Of a stretch of DNA of 15,381 nucleotides, positions 6,293 to 12,889 are shown piece by piece. The translations under genes were made by a program, and so were the position numbers. The notes beneath the pieces are model-generated. The model saw only the letters and a list, made by a program, of their open reading frames with translations. It was not told the origin of the DNA and searched no databases. The DNA is from Christensenella sp. UBA3798 (lineage in GTDB: Bacteria > Bacillota > Clostridia > Christensenellales > CAG-1252), in NCBI GenBank assembly GCA_002368735.1, contig DFEQ01000089.1, forward strand, positions 18,181 through 33,561, given 5' to 3'. Each line of letters starts with the position of its first letter. The first letter of the stretch is position 1.

Positions 6293-7831
6293 ATGAAGAA
6301 AGAGAAGAAAGAGGAGATCATATCGGCAGAAGTCCCTGCCGAGGATGCCGAGGTCACGGAGCCTGCCGTAGAGGAGACCCCTGCGGATGCAGCCGTGACG
6401 TCTGAGCTTTCGAGGGAAGCCCCCGCCGAGGAACACGGTTCCGCGGAAGATCTTTCTATAGACGACGCTGCGGATGACGTTGCTCTGATCGCCCCCTTTA
6501 CGGAAGATGCCTCTGCGGAGGAGCCCGCTCCCATCGAAGACGCCGCTCCCGTGGAGGACGCCGCTCCCATTGAGGAGGCTGCCCCTGCGGAGGCAGGTGC
6601 GGAAGCACTTTCCGAGGAGGACCTTGCCGCCGAGGCGGACGTTACCCCCGTGGTATCGCCCTCTTTTGTCATGCCCGAGGAGCCCGCTCCCTCCCCCGAG
6701 GAGGCGCCCGAGGCTTGTCCCGCCGCCGAGGGATCGGCGCCTGCGGAAGCCCCCGCCAAGCCCCGCTATTCGGGTTCGGAGCCCGTGGGATACGGCGCGC
6801 CGCAGATGCTTTACGAAGACTTTATCCCTTACGAGTACCTGCACGACACCCCCGCCCCTTCGAGTGGGGAGTCGAATGCCGAGATAGCCGCCCGTGAAGC
6901 GGCGCTCGCTCGTGAGGAAGAGGAAAATAAGAAGAAAAAGAAAGAAAAGAAGGAAAAGAAACCGAGCAGAGAGGAGGCAGAGATCCTTGCCGCCGTAGAG
7001 GCGGAGATGGCTTCTCGGTCGGACGGCGCGCCCGCCGAGTCTATTTCTCCCGCGCCCGCCCCTGTGGCGGAGACGCCCGTTGTACCCGCCCCGCCCGTCG
7101 TAGGTGCCGTGGCGGCGGAGCCCGAGGAGGCCGTTATGGCAGAAGAAACCGTAAATACCCCACCCGCAACTCGTGAATATACTTCGCACGAGAAGAGATT
7201 ACGCAGGCAGTACAAGATAGATACAGACGTCTTGCTCTCCGCAAACGACGTGATCCCCGGCTTTGTCCTCGCCAAGGGCGAGAACGTCGTGCGCTGCTAC
7301 AACAGCCTCGACTCCGACAAGGGCACGGGTACCATCTGTCTGACCAATAAGAGGCTCCTCATCAACGCCGACGAGTGCTCGGAGGTGGAGGTCGGCAGCG
7401 TATCGGGCATCAAGTTTTCCAAGAACACTTATTTTTCCTTCTTCAAGTTCCTCTTCGCGCTGATCTTCCTCGGCTTGGGCGCCTTTATGATCGCGCTCCC
7501 CTTTATCAAGGACGGCGTCAATATCCCTTACGTGACGGGCGAAGCTTGGAAGGATTGGTTCAAATATCTATTTATCGCGTGCGGCGCGGTGTCGGTCTTG
7601 ATCTCCTTGCCTCTGTGGGCAACGATGGTGAAGAGATACTTCTATTTCAACGTCTTCGTCAAGGAGAGCGCTCCCTTCTTTGAGTGCAAGAGCAAGTCCG
7701 TCATAAGGAGTGAGAAGAATGGCGGACAGTTCAAGTTCCTCGTCTCCGACGCGGGCAAAGAGATCGAAAAGGTTGCGCGCGAACTGGGCGCGCTCATCAT
7801 CGAAGTCAAGGACGGCAGGTACAATTTCTGA
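6293..7831 (+). CDS. Acidic Ala/Pro/Glu-rich protein with a C-terminal PH-like domain and two membrane helices
   Basis: I do not recognise a named family. The 512 residues fall into clear parts. Residues 1-155 are low-complexity, very acidic and A/P/E-rich, with a degenerate repeat (PIEDAAPVEDAAPIEEAAPAEA at 80-101). Residues 198-245 are charged and probably coiled-coil, including a lysine run ENKKKKKEKKEKK. Another Pro/Ala-rich linker covers 246-295. A PH-like (bPH/YdbS-type) segment lies at about 325-380, with GTGTICLTNKRLLI as its core strands; membrane helices lie at 383-403 and 424-445; a final soluble tail of mixed strand and helix follows (446-512). With no signal peptide, the long N-terminus is probably cytoplasmic. 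AAGGA lies 6 nt before the ATG. Its TGA overlaps the tmk ATG by 1 nt, so translation of tmk is coupled to it. Function unknown. Confidence 0.85.
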   Translation: MKKEKKEEIISAEVPAEDAEVTEPAVEETPADAAVTSELSREAPAEEHGSAEDLSIDDAADDVALIAPFTEDASAEEPAPIEDAAPVEDAAPIEEAAPAEAGAEALSEEDLAAEADVTPVVSPSFVMPEEPAPSPEEAPEACPAAEGSAPAEAPAKPRYSGSEPVGYGAPQMLYEDFIPYEYLHDTPAPSSGESNAEIAAREAALAREEEENKKKKKEKKEKKPSREEAEILAAVEAEMASRSDGAPAESISPAPAPVAETPVVPAPPVVGAVAAEPEEAVMAEETVNTPPATREYTSHEKRLRRQYKIDTDVLLSANDVIPGFVLAKGENVVRCYNSLDSDKGTGTICLTNKRLLINADECSEVEVGSVSGIKFSKNTYFSFFKFLFALIFLGLGAFMIALPFIKDGVNIPYVTGEAWKDWFKYLFIACGAVSVLISLPLWATMVKRYFYFNVFVKESAPFFECKSKSVIRSEKNGGQFKFLVSDAGKEIEKVARELGALIIEVKDGRYNF

Positions 7832-8451
7832 TGGCACGAGGCAAATTTATCGTATTTGAAGGGATAGACGGCAGTGGGAAGAGCACCCACGCCGTTCTTC
7901 TCAAAGAGCGCTTGGAAAGCGAGGGTCACAAGGTCTATCTGACCCGCGAACCCACCGACGGCGAGGCGGGGGTTCTGCTTCGTCGCTTGCTGACAGGCAA
8001 GGCGGACCTTCCCGAACAGGCGATAGCGGGGCTCTTTATGACCGACCGTATCGACCATATCCTGAACGCGAAGACGGGCATCCTCCGCCGCGTGGAAGAG
8101 GGCGAGATAGTCATATCGGACCGCTACTATTTCTCCTCCTTTGCCTACAACGGCTCCTATGCGCCGATGGAGTGGGTCATCGAGCTCAATCGCCTCGCGA
8201 TGGAAACCCTGCGCCCCGACCTTACGGTGTTTATGGACATTCAGCCCGAAGCCTTCCTCTCGCGCATAGAGTCGCGCGGGACCACCGAGCGCTACGAGAA
8301 GACCGAGGTCTTGAAGAAGGTCAGAGAGAACTATTTCAAGGCGTTCTCCCTCTTGCCCGAGGAGAAGGTCGCCGTCGTGGACAACGGCAGAGCGCTCGAC
8401 GAGGCGGCGGAAGAGGTCTATCGCGTCGTCAAAGAGGCTATCGGAGAATGA
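7831..8451 (+). CDS. tmk: Thymidylate kinase
   Basis: Phosphorylates dTMP to dTDP with ATP, an essential step in making dTTP. The 206 residues match the usual length. Visible motifs: P-loop FEGIDGSGKST (9-19), TREPT (38-42) contacting the nucleotide, the DRYYFSSFAY block (97-106) of the DR(Y/H) motif, and the lid with SRGTTERYEK (148-157). The glycine/serine P-loop with an arginine-bearing lid places it among normal bacterial Tmk proteins. The start overlaps the stop codon of the preceding gene by one base (TGATG at 7829-7833), so it lacks an independent leader and depends on the promoter at 6223. Its end overlaps a 28-codon frame that runs to the next gene. In many Bacillota tmk sits beside holB and related genes; that context is absent here. 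Confidence 0.96.
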   Translation: MARGKFIVFEGIDGSGKSTHAVLLKERLESEGHKVYLTREPTDGEAGVLLRRLLTGKADLPEQAIAGLFMTDRIDHILNAKTGILRRVEEGEIVISDRYYFSSFAYNGSYAPMEWVIELNRLAMETLRPDLTVFMDIQPEAFLSRIESRGTTERYEKTEVLKKVRENYFKAFSLLPEEKVAVVDNGRALDEAAEEVYRVVKEAIGE

Positions 8452-8534
8452 AGATGCACTTGATACCGAGCAGATGGTCGTTTCGCCGTGACGAAAGCCC
8501 CGTCGGCTCTTTTTTTATGGGAGGGGGCAGATGA
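8448..8534 (+). CDS. Possible 26-28-residue leader peptide between tmk and the FAD gene
   Basis: A short frame MKMHLIPSRWSFRRDESPVGSFFMGGGR joins its neighbours by ATGA overlaps at both ends: ATGA at 8448-8451 with the tmk stop and ATGA at 8531-8534 with the start of the FAD gene. GGAG at 8443-8446 is 7 nt from its second ATG (8454). A terminator-like hairpin lies within it. The peptide itself looks like no known protein, and a 28-codon open frame is easily found by chance, so this is a weak call. Confidence 0.25.
   Translation: MKMHLIPSRWSFRRDESPVGSFFMGGGR
8485..8516 (+). terminator. Terminator or attenuator between tmk and the FAD gene
   Basis: GACG/CGTC plus GCC/GGC form a bulged stem (8485-8507), directly followed by TCTTTTTTT. 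It lies in the 79-nt gap before the FAD gene, whose ribosome site GGGAGGGGG (8519-8527) follows at once. Moderate stem, good U-tract. Confidence 0.5.
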
Positions 8535-10048
8535 TAGTCAACGATATTTTTATGCCCATCGGCTCCACGCTTGAAGAGGTGCGGGCGGCGGCTCTCAAGA
8601 AGGCGGGCATTCCCGAGAAAAAAGCCAAGACCTTCCTCGTATTGAAAAAGTCCCTTGACGCCCGTAAGAAAGGGCACGTCAAAGAGGTCTACAGCGTGCT
8701 CGTTTCGGAGCGGGTGGAGAGCCTCCCTTCTTTGAGCATAAAGAAGGTCGGCGAGCGGGCGTATCGCCCCATCGTGGTGGGCTTCGGCCCCGCCGGTATC
8801 TTTGCCGCCTACGTCCTTGCCCTTGCGGGGATGCGTCCTATCGTTTTGGAGCGCGGGCTTCCTATGGAAGAGCGGGCGCCCAAGGTGGACGCGCTGTGGA
8901 GTAACGGGGCGCTTGACCCCAACGCGAACGCCGAATACGGTGAGGGCGGCGCGGGCGCCTTTTCGGATGGAAAGCTCAATAGCGGCATCAAGGAAAAGGA
9001 GCTCTCGCGGTTCGTCCTCGAGAGTTTCGTGAAGTTCGGCGCGCCCGAGGAGATCCTCTATCTCAATAAGCCGCACATCGGCACCGACCGCCTGCGCGAT
9101 ACCATACGCGCTATGCGTGAGGAGATCGTTCGATTGGGCGGCGAAGTGCGCTTCCGCGCCAAGGTCACCGACCTACGCCCTGAGGGGGATACCGTAGCCG
9201 TCAGCGCGGACGGCGAATATAGGACGGATAAACTCGTCCTCGCCATCGGGCATTCGGCGCGCGATACCTACGCGACCCTTCTCTCTCGCGGGTTTCCGAT
9301 GGAGAGCAAGCCCTTTGCGGTGGGGGTGCGTATCGAGCAGCTTCAAAAGGATATCAACACGGCGATGTACGGCGAAGGCTACGACCCCCGCCTCCCCGCC
9401 GCAGACTATAAGGTCGTGGAGCATACCCCGCTCGGCGGCGTGTACAGTTTCTGTATGTGCCCGGGCGGTTACGTCGTGTGCGCCTCCTCCGAGGAAGGGG
9501 GCGTGGTGACTAACGGCATGAGCTACCACGCGCGCGACGGCGCTAATGCGAATGCGGCGCTCCTCGTGGGGGTGGACAAATCCGACTTCGGCGACGGCGT
9601 CCTCGCGGGCGCAGAGTATCAGCGCGCTTTGGAGCGAAAAGCCTATCTCGCCGCGGGCGGGGGCTATCACGCTCCCTGCCAAAGGGTGGCGGACTTTCTA
9701 AAGGGGCAGGTCGGCTCCCTCGACGGACGGGTGGCACCCACCTATCGTCCCGGAGTGACCGCTTGCGACCTCGGCGACGTTCTCCCCGAGCGCATCACAG
9801 GGGCGCTCCGCTTGGCGCTTCCCGCCCTCGATAGGCGGGCAAAGGGCTTTGCTTCGCCCGATGACCTCTTGACGGGCGTGGAGACCAGGAGCTCCTCCCC
9901 CGTCCGCGTGCTTCGCGGAGAGGACTACAAGAGCGTCGCCTATCCTCAGGTCTATCCATGCGGGGAGGGATGCGGGTATGCAGGGGGGATCATGAGTGCC
10001 GCGGTTGATGGCATTAAGGTCGCCCTCTCTATAGTCGAGGGCGTATAA
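8531..10048 (+). CDS. FAD-dependent dehydrogenase/oxidoreductase of the COG2509 type
   Basis: A 505-residue flavoprotein of unknown substrate. Residues 1-75 form the small N-terminal domain of this family, with the typical LKKSLDARKKGHVKEVYSVLV. The FAD-binding Rossmann fold starts at PIVVGFGPAGIFAAYVLALAG (80-100; GxGPAG at 84-89), with E107-R108 for the adenosine ribose. EYGEGGAGAFSDGKLNSG (about 138-155) is the conserved glycine-rich segment of COG2509. LVLAIGHSARDTY marks the second dinucleotide-contact strand, and the C-terminus closes with YPCGEGCGYAGGIMSAAVDG (475-494), the second FAD contact. Cytoplasmic, with no membrane segments. The family is widespread in anaerobic Bacillota and has no established reaction. 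The start has GGGAGGGGG a few bases upstream. Its last codons (GTC GAG GGC GTA TAA) form the end of the repeat element at 10034-10160. Confidence 0.9.
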   Translation: MIVNDIFMPIGSTLEEVRAAALKKAGIPEKKAKTFLVLKKSLDARKKGHVKEVYSVLVSERVESLPSLSIKKVGERAYRPIVVGFGPAGIFAAYVLALAGMRPIVLERGLPMEERAPKVDALWSNGALDPNANAEYGEGGAGAFSDGKLNSGIKEKELSRFVLESFVKFGAPEEILYLNKPHIGTDRLRDTIRAMREEIVRLGGEVRFRAKVTDLRPEGDTVAVSADGEYRTDKLVLAIGHSARDTYATLLSRGFPMESKPFAVGVRIEQLQKDINTAMYGEGYDPRLPAADYKVVEHTPLGGVYSFCMCPGGYVVCASSEEGGVVTNGMSYHARDGANANAALLVGVDKSDFGDGVLAGAEYQRALERKAYLAAGGGYHAPCQRVADFLKGQVGSLDGRVAPTYRPGVTACDLGDVLPERITGALRLALPALDRRAKGFASPDDLLTGVETRSSSPVRVLRGEDYKSVAYPQVYPCGEGCGYAGGIMSAAVDGIKVALSIVEGV

Positions 10049-10160
10049 GGGCGCATCTGCTTTGTTTCTGCCATCGCGTTAGCGAAATCACGTACAAGGA
10101 GTACGCTCATTCGCTCCCGCTCGGCGAGCCTCGCATCTGCAACCATTCTCCGCCCTCGAC
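10034..10160 (+). repeat. 3'-end-associated inverted-repeat element, copy 2 (at the end of the FAD gene)
   Basis: GTCGAGGGCG (10034-10043, inside the last FAD-gene codons) is perfectly complementary to CGCCCTCGAC (10151-10160). The gene-side terminus reads GAGGGCGTATAAGGGCGC and includes the TAA stop (10046-10048). On the opposite strand the distal terminus is GAGGGCGGAGAATGGTTGC and the core is GAGCGTAC-TCCTT-GTACGTGA, as in the copies at 1637 and 12013. 127 bp long. Confidence 0.75.
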
Positions 10161-10170
10161 GGAGATTATA

Positions 10171-10513
10171 ATCTTTAACGTGATCGTTTGAGTTTGTTCG
10201 TTTGCGGAGCGTTTGTCTTCACACCACTCTCCGCGCTCGACGAAAGGGGTTTATCTCGCATCTGCAACCCTTCTCCGCCCTCGACGGAAGGTTTTTTATC
10301 TCGCATCTGCAACCATTCTTCACCTTCGACGAAGTTTGTAAAAAAGATAATAACCGCTTTCGGGAGCGTTTGTCTTCACACCACTCTCCGCGCTCGACGA
10401 AAGGGGTTTATCTCGCATCTGCAACCCTTCTCTGCCCTCGACGGAGAATATATGAGGAGATCTTTAACGTGATCGTTTGAGTTTGTTCGTTCGCGGAGCG
10501 TTTGTCTCCGCAC
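10171..10513. repeat. Cluster of nested direct repeats derived from the distal end of the element
   Basis: Two 83-bp copies, 10206-10288 and 10363-10445, differ at one base (offset 157). A further 54-bp pair, 10171-10224 and 10460-10513, differs at three. Within the cluster the 34-bp unit starting CTCGCATCTGCAACC occurs at 10255, 10300 and 10412, with a fourth at 10130 inside the element itself. Each unit ends in a version of CGCCCTCGAC, so several downstream copies can pair with the end of the FAD gene (10276-10285 perfectly). The frames of about 90 residues that cross this cluster are artefacts of the repeats. From 10514 to 10627 I see no further feature. Confidence 0.8.
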
Positions 10514-10627
10514 TTTTTGTCCTGTCGACGATGAGGCAGCATGATGGTTTTTTTAGGAGAAGCGAGGCGTCTCGGAGTGTTTTTCAGGTCGAGTCAGCTG
10601 AGCGCGTAGGGGGTATGACAACCGGAT

Positions 10628-10657
10628 TTGACGAAATTCCCCTTCGCGTGATATAAT
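10628..10657 (+). promoter_or_regulatory. Promoter of the TMEM164/YwaF-like gene
   Basis: -35 TTGACG (10628-10633), 18-bp spacer, -10 TATAAT (10652-10657) with the extended TGA just before it. Near-consensus. AAAGGA (10675-10680) is the ribosome site, 6 nt before the ATG at 10687. Confidence 0.85.
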
Positions 10658-10686
10658 AATAAAAACGCACGCACAAAGGATAAAAA

Positions 10687-11505
10687 ATGAGAAAGATACT
10701 CTTGCTTTTGAAAACCACTATGGCGGTGCCTCAGCCGCTCGGCGCCTTTCATATCATTGCGTTTTTACTCATGCTTTTGCTGACGATCGGCATCTGCTTC
10801 TTTTTCCGCAATGCGGATGAAAAGACGTTTCGGATCATCTTGGTCACGATCTGGGCGATCATGTTCTCGATGGAGGCGATCAAACAGGTCGAGGAGTCCT
10901 TTACGGTCGCAGAAGACGGCTCCTTCCTATGGCGATATAGCTGGACGACTTTCCCGCTCCAACTGTGCGATTCTCCGCTATATCTGCTTTTGCCGATCGC
11001 TTTTATGAAAGAAGGGAAGATACGGGACGCGTTATGCGCCTTTATGTATACTTATATCCTGCTGGGCGGGCTTTCGACGTATATTTTGATCTCCACGACC
11101 TTCGGGTCCAACGTGTATTGCAATGTTCAGACCTTGTCGCATCACGGGTTACAGGTGGTTGCTTGCTCCTTTATCGCGGTGCATAATCGAAGCAAGATAA
11201 ACTATAACACGTTCCAAGGCGGAGCGATCGTGTTCTTATGCTCCGTAGCGATCGCCACGCTTTTCAACGTCGTTATGCATAAGTTTGTCCCGGATCAGGT
11301 CATCAATATGTTTTTTATCAGTCCCTATTTCAAGAAGACCATGCCCATACTCAACGAAGCGTGGCATAATCTGCATTGGTTTAGCACCATCCTGCTTTAC
11401 GTTGTCGGCGTGTCTGTCTTTGCTTTTCTTATCTTTTTACTGCAAAGACAGATCGTCTTTAAGGAAGAACCAATATCAGCGGAAGACTTTGAAAAGCAGC
11501 ACTGA
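10687..11505 (+). CDS. TMEM164/YwaF-related integral membrane protein, putative acyltransferase
   Basis: A 272-residue multi-pass membrane protein (about seven segments, roughly 20-40, 49-65, 87-106, 115-137, 150-166, 178-198, 228-253). The signature WTTFPLQLCDSPLYLLLPIAF (86-106) and TLSHHGLQ (149-156) fit the YwaF / TIGR02206 family, which is related to human TMEM164. In TMEM164 a conserved cysteine and histidine are thought to carry out acyl transfer that forms ether phospholipids; here Cys94 and His152/His153 occupy the matching motifs. That the bacterial protein is an acyltransferase is inference. It has its own promoter at 10628 and its own terminator at 11523, so it is a single-gene unit. 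It lies tail to tail with a gene of the TMEM86/YhhN family, which in animals hydrolyses lysoplasmalogen. Confidence 0.82.
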   Translation: MRKILLLLKTTMAVPQPLGAFHIIAFLLMLLLTIGICFFFRNADEKTFRIILVTIWAIMFSMEAIKQVEESFTVAEDGSFLWRYSWTTFPLQLCDSPLYLLLPIAFMKEGKIRDALCAFMYTYILLGGLSTYILISTTFGSNVYCNVQTLSHHGLQVVACSFIAVHNRSKINYNTFQGGAIVFLCSVAIATLFNVVMHKFVPDQVINMFFISPYFKKTMPILNEAWHNLHWFSTILLYVVGVSVFAFLIFLLQRQIVFKEEPISAEDFEKQH

Positions 11506-11522
11506 TCGAGCAATGTGGCGAT

Positions 11523-11552
11523 AAAAGATCCCGACAGTCATCGGGATCTTTT
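11523..11552 (+). terminator. Terminator of the TMEM164/YwaF-like gene
   Basis: AAAA-GATCCCGA-cagtca-TCGGGATC-TTTT: an 8-bp perfect stem extended by A-T pairs, with a U-tract, 17 nt after the stop codon. The same type of hairpin returns at 11752 and 11975. Confidence 0.92.
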
Positions 11553-11751
11553 GCTATTATCTGATGAGCGTGGAGAGCGTTGCTTAGGCGAGCGCTCCGT
11601 ACGCCCGAAAGTGCGAGATCAACCTCAGCGAACGCGGAGAAGGGTTACAGATGCGAGGCATATTCACCCCGAAAAATATGCTATTTCTTGGGGACCCCGA
11701 TACAAAAAACCGCGCAGGCGCATGATGACTCACACACAAAGATGCTCGTAA

Positions 11752-11777
11752 AAAAGATCCCGTTGTCGGGGATCTTT
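11752..11777 (+). terminator. Second terminator (end of repeat unit 1)
   Basis: AAAA-GATCCC-gttgtcg-GGGATC-TTT. Six perfect pairs plus flanking A-T pairs. A diverged copy of the terminator at 11523; it lies 250 bp past the last plus-strand gene. Confidence 0.75.
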
Positions 11778-11974
11778 CCTCTTGTTTTGATGAGGGTGGA
11801 GAGTGTTGCTTAGGCGAGCGCTCCGTACGCCCGAAAGTGCGAGATCAACCTCAGCGAACGCGGAGAAGGGTACAGCTGCGAGGCATATTCACCCCGAAAA
11901 ATATGCTATTTCTCGGGGACCCCGATACAAAAAACCGCGCAGGCGCATGATGACTCACACACAAAGATGCTCGT

Positions 11975-12004
11975 AAAAAGGATCCCGTTGTCGGGGATCT
12001 TTTC
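11975..12004 (+). terminator. Third terminator (end of repeat unit 2)
   Basis: AAAAAGGATCCC-gttgtcg-GGGATCTTTTC. Same stem and loop as the one at 11752. Three similar terminators in a row behind one gene is the direct product of the tandem duplication. Confidence 0.75.
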
Positions 12005-12012
12005 TTTCACTT

Positions 12013-12140
12013 TGATGAGGGTGGAGAGTGGTGCAGAGACGATGCGCGACGATAAAACCCCGCAGGCGCGTACTTGTCGTACGTAACTGCGGGGTTTTTG
12101 AGTTGGAACAAAGTATATGTGCCGCTATACACCCTCATCA
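12013..12140 (-). repeat. 3'-end-associated inverted-repeat element, copy 3 (at the end of the YhhN-like gene)
   Basis: TGATGAGGGTG (12013-12023) is perfectly complementary to CACCCTCATCA (12130-12140). The gene-side end, on the minus strand, is TGATGAGGGTGTATAGCGGC, and its first three bases are the TGA stop of the YhhN-like gene. The core GCGTAC-TTGTC-GTACGT matches the copies at 1637 and 10034. Uniquely, this copy has a strong terminator hairpin around its core. Confidence 0.78.
12054..12099. terminator. Bidirectional terminator between convergent genes
   Basis: AAAACCCCGCAG (12054-12065) pairs perfectly over 12 bp with CTGCGGGGTTTT (12087-12098), and inside it CGTAC pairs with GTACG (12069-12083). 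A-run on one side and T-run on the other make it work for both the plus-strand gene ending at 11505 and the minus-strand gene ending at 12138. Confidence 0.9.
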
Positions 12141-12863
12141 CAAGGGGAGGGCGATGTAATACAGCGACAGCGCTATCAAGAACTGCGCCGCATAGTACAA
12201 GACGTGGTTCACGACGATGAGCACCCTTGCCTCATTCCCCTCGAAGTAGATCATGGAGAGCACGAGGTCGGAGAGGAGGAAGAGCGCCGCGCCGACGATG
12301 AGTAAGATGACGGGCAGGGTGAATGCCGTGAAGATTCCCGCAACGACGGTGCCCGCGAGGAAAAGGGTCAAGAGCAGGGCGTAGACGATAGAGGGTATCA
12401 GGAACTTGCCGAACTGCATCTTTAAGAGGAAGAGGCTGACGGTGAAGATCACAGCGGTCAGCGCCGCGGCGATCAAGATGGACCAGGCGGAGAAGCCGAA
12501 GTAGATGGCTACCGCTACGATGTACAAGACGTGCCCGATGCCGAATGCCGCCATGCCGAAGAAGGTAAAGAGGTCGTTGTGGCGAGGGTTGTTCTTGTAG
12601 ACGATCTTGAGATCAAGAGTCAGGTCGCCGATGACGCCGCACGTGAGACCGAGCAGGACGAGCCCGTAAAAGGTCAGCTTGGTCACACCGAGGGTGCCCG
12701 TCACGATGTAGTTGTTGATGACGCCCGATACCGCCGTCGCCACGAAGAGCATGCTGGTCACGGTCTTGAGCGCGGTGGGCAGGAATCCGCCGTTCTTATC
12801 GCGGAAGAGCAGGAATAGGGTCAGAAACAAGCCGCCGAGAACTAACAGAACGTATGTTATCAT
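12138..12863 (-). CDS. YhhN/TMEM86-family membrane protein (lysoplasmalogenase-like)
   Basis: A 241-residue protein with about eight membrane segments. The YhhN family pattern is visible: ALKTVTSMLFV (31-41, in place of the usual KP-L-T), GLTCGVIGDLTLDL (72-85, with G-D at 79-80), FFGMAAFGIGHVLYI (101-115, His111), GAALFLLSDLVLSM (191-204, S-D), and NHVLYYAAQFLIALSLY (219-235). Human TMEM86A/B and Legionella homologues cleave the vinyl-ether bond of lysoplasmalogens; many bacterial members are untested, so the reaction is inferred. The start has AGGAGG 7 nt upstream. It follows the InlB-repeat gene by 26 nt and is probably cotranscribed with it. The stop codon is the first three bases of the repeat element at 12013-12140. 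Confidence 0.85.
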   Translation of the reverse strand: MITYVLLVLGGLFLTLFLLFRDKNGGFLPTALKTVTSMLFVATAVSGVINNYIVTGTLGVTKLTFYGLVLLGLTCGVIGDLTLDLKIVYKNNPRHNDLFTFFGMAAFGIGHVLYIVAVAIYFGFSAWSILIAAALTAVIFTVSLFLLKMQFGKFLIPSIVYALLLTLFLAGTVVAGIFTAFTLPVILLIVGAALFLLSDLVLSMIYFEGNEARVLIVVNHVLYYAAQFLIALSLYYIALPL

Positions 12864-12889
12864 AGTAAAGCCTCCTACTTTTTGGAAAA

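Larger units (their letters stand above)
11562..12012 (+). repeat. Tandem duplication of a 225-bp unit that carries a terminator
   Basis: Unit 1 is 11562-11787 and unit 2 is 11788-12012; a truncated third starts at 12013 as the distal end of the element there. Each unit begins TGATGAGsGTGGAGAG, has the block TTGCTTAGGCGAGCGCTCCG, a second internal element-like end (CGGAGAAGGGT at 11634 and 11859), a CCCCGAAAAATA-tgc-TATTTCTyGGGG stem-loop (11667-11693, 11892-11918), and ends with a GATCCC...GGGATC terminator. The two copies differ at a few scattered bases. In the stem-loop, unit 2 changes a G-U pair to G-C. No gene is credible here. Confidence 0.82.

Noticed and set aside
6203..7189. A 328-residue minus-strand frame rich in Gly, Arg and Leu, and another at 6253-6759
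   Set aside because: Both are antisense to the A/P/E-rich part of the gene at 6293; the biased codons of that region leave all frames open. No ribosome site and unnatural composition.
8441..8460. CGGAGAATGAAGATGC at the end of tmk resembling the distal end of the inverted-repeat element
   Set aside because: The match is short, falls in coding sequence and has no partner arm or core hairpin nearby; probably coincidence.
10188..10480. Two overlapping frames of about 90 residues with internal repeats
   Set aside because: They translate the nested DNA repeats in two frames at once, with no ribosome site; the repetition belongs to the DNA.
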